This document shows positions 33,046-35,644 of a DNA stretch of 35,644 nt, piece by piece (within the stretch, counting starts at the first letter, position 1; every line of letters begins with the position of its first letter). Origin of the DNA: Eubacteriaceae bacterium (lineage in GTDB: Bacteria; Bacillota; Clostridia; Eubacteriales; Anaerofustaceae); NCBI GenBank assembly GCA_009782875.1, contig WRIE01000034.1, positions 1 to 35,644 of the forward strand, written 5' to 3'. The position numbers were made by a program, and so were the translations under genes. The notes beneath the pieces are model-generated. The model was not told the origin of the DNA, did no database searches, and saw nothing but the letters and a program-made list of their open reading frames with translations.

Positions 33046-33085
33046 GGGGCTGTTGCATGCTATTTTATATTTGCACAACAGCCCC
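33046..33085. repeat. 10-bp inverted repeat, possible IS terminal repeats or solo hairpin
   Basis: GGGGCTGTTG (33046-33055) and CAACAGCCCC (33076-33085) face each other across 20 bases. GGGGCTGTTG-type ends occur on several insertion sequences. As a terminator for the helicase gene it is poor: on the minus strand it is followed by A residues, not T. It lies about 95 bases from the transposase remnant. Confidence 0.4.
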
Positions 33086-33112
33086 ACTATTTTTGGTGAG
33101 CCCTATTTGGAA

Positions 33113-34705
33113 TTATCTTTTTTTGGAATCAGCAAAACGGTTGTCGTTGTTTTGCCTGCTGCCGCTATTCTGCCCAGTGGCATTGTTGCTCTGCCTAGAA
33201 GCCCGCCTGCTCCTGGAACGGGAGCCAGAGCCGTAAAAGTCTCTGAAACCGTCGTTTTTAGGTCTTTTGTCTGCTTGCTCAGAGCGGTTCCTATCAGGAT
33301 TGGAGCGTTGCCTATTGGCGCCAGATCCCTCCCTGGATGGATAGGAATCCCTTGCTTGTTTCCTGGCAGTGTCTACAGATGGGGTGTCGCCATATATTTG
33401 CGCTGCACGCCTCTCTGCCCTGCTGACAGCGTCAGATTGCCTATTGCCACCTCTGGGAGTGTATTCAGACCTGTCGGATGCGCCTCTTGACCGCGATCGT
33501 GAGCGGCTGCCCGATGAGCGTGAAGATCCCCTAGAGCGGGAGCGGGACCTATCCTCAGCAGCGGCCAGCGCCACAAGATCCCTTTGTTCTTGGTCTATGG
33601 CTATTGGGATGATATTAGCCTTTGTCGACTTGATTATATTCAAAAGTTTCGAGCGGTCTTTCGAATAGATCAGTGTAAATGACTTGCCAGTATTGTTTGC
33701 CCTGCCTGTCCTGCCAACACGGTGGATATAGCTGTCCACATCATCAGGGATGTCGTAGTTGACCACCGCGTCGATTCCATACACGTCAAGGCCTCTTGAG
33801 GCTACGTCAGTGGCTACAAGGTATCGCAACTGTTTGTTGCGGAATTTTTTCATAACCCGTTCTCTTTGGGTTTGCTTCAAATCACCGTGAAGCGCATCTG
33901 CTTGGTAGCCATTGTCTAAAAGCTCGTCAGCCAATTCGTCTGCCATGATTTTTGTGGCCGTGAAAATCAGGCATGAATCGAAGTTGTTTTCTTCGAGCAA
34001 TGAAAGCAATGCATCCATTTTGCCATTGCGCTTGACTTCAGAGTAGTATTGCTCTACAGCTTCAACTGTCCTGGTATCTTGTGCAATTGTCACCCATTCC
34101 GGGTCTACTTGGTACCGGTCGGCGATCTTTTGGACTTCTTTTGACAACGTCGCCGAGAATAGAGCCGTTTGCCTTTCTTGGGGCACAAAGCTCATAATAT
34201 CGTCTATTTCATCGATAAAGCCCATATCCAATATGCGGTCTGCCTCGTCAAGGATAACCATTTTCAAGCCATCAAACCTTGCCGTGCGCCTGTCAAGATG
34301 GTCGAGCATCCTGCCTGGCGTAGCGACAACGATTTGTGGTTTCTTTTTGAGCGTATCAATTTGGCGATACATGGAATCGCCTCCATAAATGTTTACGAGC
34401 TTGACTCCGGGCATGAATGTAGTCAGCTCCCTAAACACAGCCGTAGTCTGAATCGCCAACTCTCTTGTGGGGCAAAGGACGAGAATTTGGATCCTAGTGT
34501 CTTTCAGATCCAGCGCTTCAAGCGCAGGTATCGCGAAGGCTGCTGTTTTGCCTGTCCCTGTCGGAGCTTCGACAAGCAAGTCTTTTTTATCCAGCATTGG
34601 CTGTATAGCTGCTCCTTGAACTGGTGTCGGGTTTGTGAAACCCAGCTTGTCCAACGCCCTCATGATCGAAGGCGACAAGTTAAAATCTTGGAAATTTTCT
34701 GCCAT
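33113..34705 (-). CDS. DEAD-box RNA helicase with Arg/Ser-rich tail
   Basis: This 530-residue ATP-dependent RNA helicase belongs to the CshA/DeaD group. Motifs: Q-motif region FTNPTPVQ, motif I APTGTGKT (47-54), PTRELA, TPGR, DEAD (153-156), SAT, then the second RecA domain with IFTATK, ATDVASRGLDV and HRVGRTGRA. Residues about 380-530 form a low-complexity basic tail with Arg-Ser dipeptide runs (DRSRSRSRGSSRSSGSRSRS), then Arg/Asn/Ser/Gly-rich sequence. Bacterial helicases often have basic tails that bind RNA; long RS runs are unusual. Start: ATG 34705 (MAENFQDF) is preferred; a GTG at 34726 would add seven residues. Roles in ribosome assembly or mRNA decay are typical. The 5' region is long and structured. 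Confidence 0.93.
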   Translation of the reverse strand: MAENFQDFNLSPSIMRALDKLGFTNPTPVQGAAIQPMLDKKDLLVEAPTGTGKTAAFAIPALEALDLKDTRIQILVLCPTRELAIQTTAVFRELTTFMPGVKLVNIYGGDSMYRQIDTLKKKPQIVVATPGRMLDHLDRRTARFDGLKMVILDEADRILDMGFIDEIDDIMSFVPQERQTALFSATLSKEVQKIADRYQVDPEWVTIAQDTRTVEAVEQYYSEVKRNGKMDALLSLLEENNFDSCLIFTATKIMADELADELLDNGYQADALHGDLKQTQRERVMKKFRNKQLRYLVATDVASRGLDVYGIDAVVNYDIPDDVDSYIHRVGRTGRANNTGKSFTLIYSKDRSKLLNIIKSTKANIIPIAIDQEQRDLVALAAAEDRSRSRSRGSSRSSGSRSRSRSRGASDRSEYTPRGGNRQSDAVSRAERRAAQIYGDTPSVDTARKQARDSYPSREGSGANRQRSNPDRNRSEQADKRPKNDGFRDFYGSGSRSRSRRASRQSNNATGQNSGSRQNNDNRFADSKKR

Positions 34706-34810
34706 TTTCTTCTTTTTATTCCTCACAATTATTGTTTTCGTTTAGCAAATCCGACGCGCGCTTCGCGAGGTTATTTCACCAAAAAATTTCTAAGCTCTTA
34801 ACTTGGGCAT

Positions 34811-34928
34811 ACAAAAAGAGCCTTCTCTCCAAGGCGAAGCAAACAACACTACACATGGCTATCTTAACCTCTCAAAACGCAATAGGCTAAGAAGACATGC
34901 TAGGCTTCGCCGCTTGATAAAGGCTCTT
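34811..34928 (-). ncRNA. Rod-shaped structured RNA ending in a U-run, before the helicase gene
   Basis: Read on the minus strand, about 115 bases fold into one long rod. The closing stem is AAGAGCCTT/AAGGCTCTT (34928-34920 with 34824-34816), then a bubble, then GGCGAAGC/GCTTCGCC (34911-34904 with 34840-34833). Next come CTA and GCATG with CATGT and GTAG, then TCTTAGCC/GGTTAAGA, and an apical loop of about 15 bases. The 3' arm of the closing stem runs directly into TTTTTG, making it terminator-like. It does not show the GGAA-loop motif of SRP RNA. It may be an independent small RNA or an attenuator that controls read-through into the helicase gene 105 bases further on. Confidence 0.5.
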
Positions 34929-35240
34929 GCCAACATTATCTTGCCGGCTTTGCCGGCTTCCAGCTCATTCCACTTGTGGCTGGTCACATTGCATTTTTGA
35001 GAAAGGTCCCGCCTACAACAAAGGCGGGCGGCTGCAATTTGCGCATACTATTAATTGAAGTTATCAGGGGCGCCTGGCGGGCGGCTAGTGCGCATTGGGC
35101 AGCCGGACAATGGCGAGCGCTTTCCTTCAGCACTCTATTCCAAGCCGCTTTTTGTTGTTAGCAACAATTGCGGCGCATGTGTGTCCGGTTGCAACAGATG
35201 TGCCCACTTTTGGGCTATCTGTCAACGTAAAATTTGCAAC
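34929..35240 (-). promoter_or_regulatory. Long non-coding leader upstream of the helicase
   Basis: No gene is supported in this stretch. On the minus strand it holds several stems: TTGTTG/CAACAA near 35150-35165, CCCGCCT/AGGCGGG (35008-35014 with 35022-35028) and a GCCGGC repeat near 34942-34957. With the rod at 34811-34928 and the promoter at 35247-35274 it would form a leader of about 535 nt. I compared it with RNase P RNA and tmRNA consensus motifs (such as GGAAAGTCC) and found no match. Confidence 0.4.
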
Positions 35241-35246
35241 ATTTCC

Positions 35247-35274
35247 ATTATATCAGATAATTGCTATTTGTAAA
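35247..35274 (-). promoter_or_regulatory. Promoter for the helicase leader RNA
   Basis: On the minus strand TTTACA (35274-35269), 16 bases, then TATAAT (35252-35247), preceded by TG (extended -10, TGATATAAT). Predicted start near 35240. Confidence 0.55.
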
Positions 35275-35516
35275 GAAAAATCTCTAACACTTGCGATACT
35301 TTGTGGATCAGTAAATTCCCAAAGTAAGTTCCACAGTGGAAAACCGGGTGGCGTTTAGTCTGGGACGGCAAATGATGTAAATTTTAGCAGCCTGGAAAAT
35401 TGGAAATTCCAAACGAATTGTCCGGATTCCAAGCGCCGATCTTTGCATATCCCGAGCATGCATCCGACCTGCCCAGCCTGAAATCAAGCTAAACGGTAAA
35501 GAGCATTGCATGCTGC
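35275..35516. other. Non-coding stretch near the right edge
   Basis: No gene, repeat or RNA could be supported here; a 67-codon minus-strand frame across it has no ribosome site or recognisable motif. Confidence 0.3.
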
Positions 35517-35644
35517 TTAGAGGATGTTTAGTATCTCCTCAAAAGAACTGAAATAAATGACAATACAAACATTTGGCAAAATGTGCTCAAGCGCCTTTCG
35601 CAAACCTTCCACAGCCTCCGGCAATTATCAGCCCATCCGAATGA
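35517..35644 (-). other. Short open frame at the right edge, possible gene remnant
   Basis: The minus strand carries a 35-codon frame with a protein-like look (LPEAVEGLRKALEHILPNVC, then IVIYFSSFEEILNIL) ending at TAA 35517. It is preceded by TGA TAA in the same frame near 35625-35630 and runs to the window edge in other frames. It may be the decayed 3' end of a gene lying further right. No family is recognised. Confidence 0.25.

Noticed and set aside
34811..34928. SRP (4.5S-type) RNA
   Set aside because: The rod shape fits, but the GGAA tetraloop and flanking symmetric-loop motif are absent; the apical loop is about 15 bases.
34929..35240. RNase P RNA or tmRNA
   Set aside because: Size would fit, but the conserved GGAAAGTCC and AAACCCC segments, tag frame and CCA-type ends were not found.

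Overview
The window looks like a chromosomal segment of an anaerobic, endospore-forming Bacillota (Clostridia-like) bacterium. The evidence is a SpoIIGA/pro-sigma-E pair, class B sortases, rubrerythrin, SecG, TxpA-like type I toxins, Clostridia-type IS200 and IS1634 transposases, and strong AGGAGG-type ribosome binding sites. No rRNA, tRNA, CRISPR array or prophage was seen. The species cannot be named from sequence alone.

Layout: 1-1100 holds the left end of an IS200-like element and two tandem copies of a tiny membrane-toxin gene. 1114-2733 is a divergent GroEL without a GroES partner. 3405-5046 is a dead IS1634-type transposase. From 15485 down to 5263, all on the minus strand, runs potA-potB-potC-potD-gcvH-gcvPA-gcvPB and a gene fusing aminomethyltransferase (GcvT) to serine hydroxymethyltransferase (GlyA). 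Together these link polyamine import to glycine cleavage and glycine/serine/one-carbon exchange. 15800-18240 holds a degenerate IS200 copy, secG and two decaying genes (a papain-like peptidase and an exported protein). rtcB (minus) is divergent from two overlapping WYL-domain regulator genes (plus). Three class B sortase genes follow, two of them a recent tandem duplication. Then come sigE and spoIIGA, a small orphan gene and deoD. The right third holds rubrerythrin, a coiled-coil protein, a short FtsH-type protease, a transposase remnant and a DEAD-box RNA helicase with an Arg/Ser-rich tail. The helicase is preceded by about 535 nt of structured leader containing a rod-shaped RNA that ends in a U-run.

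Most notable: the GcvT-GlyA fusion at the end of a pot-gcv array; the RtcB/WYL-pair locus (a candidate RNA-repair system under WYL control); the long structured RNA before the RNA helicase; the paired type I toxin loci with ribosome-site hairpins; a hairpin that appears to bring a distant Shine-Dalgarno sequence next to the potD start; and a spoIIGA promoter with 22-bp spacing. Protein names rest on motifs read by eye. No database search was possible, so statements about novelty are hypotheses.
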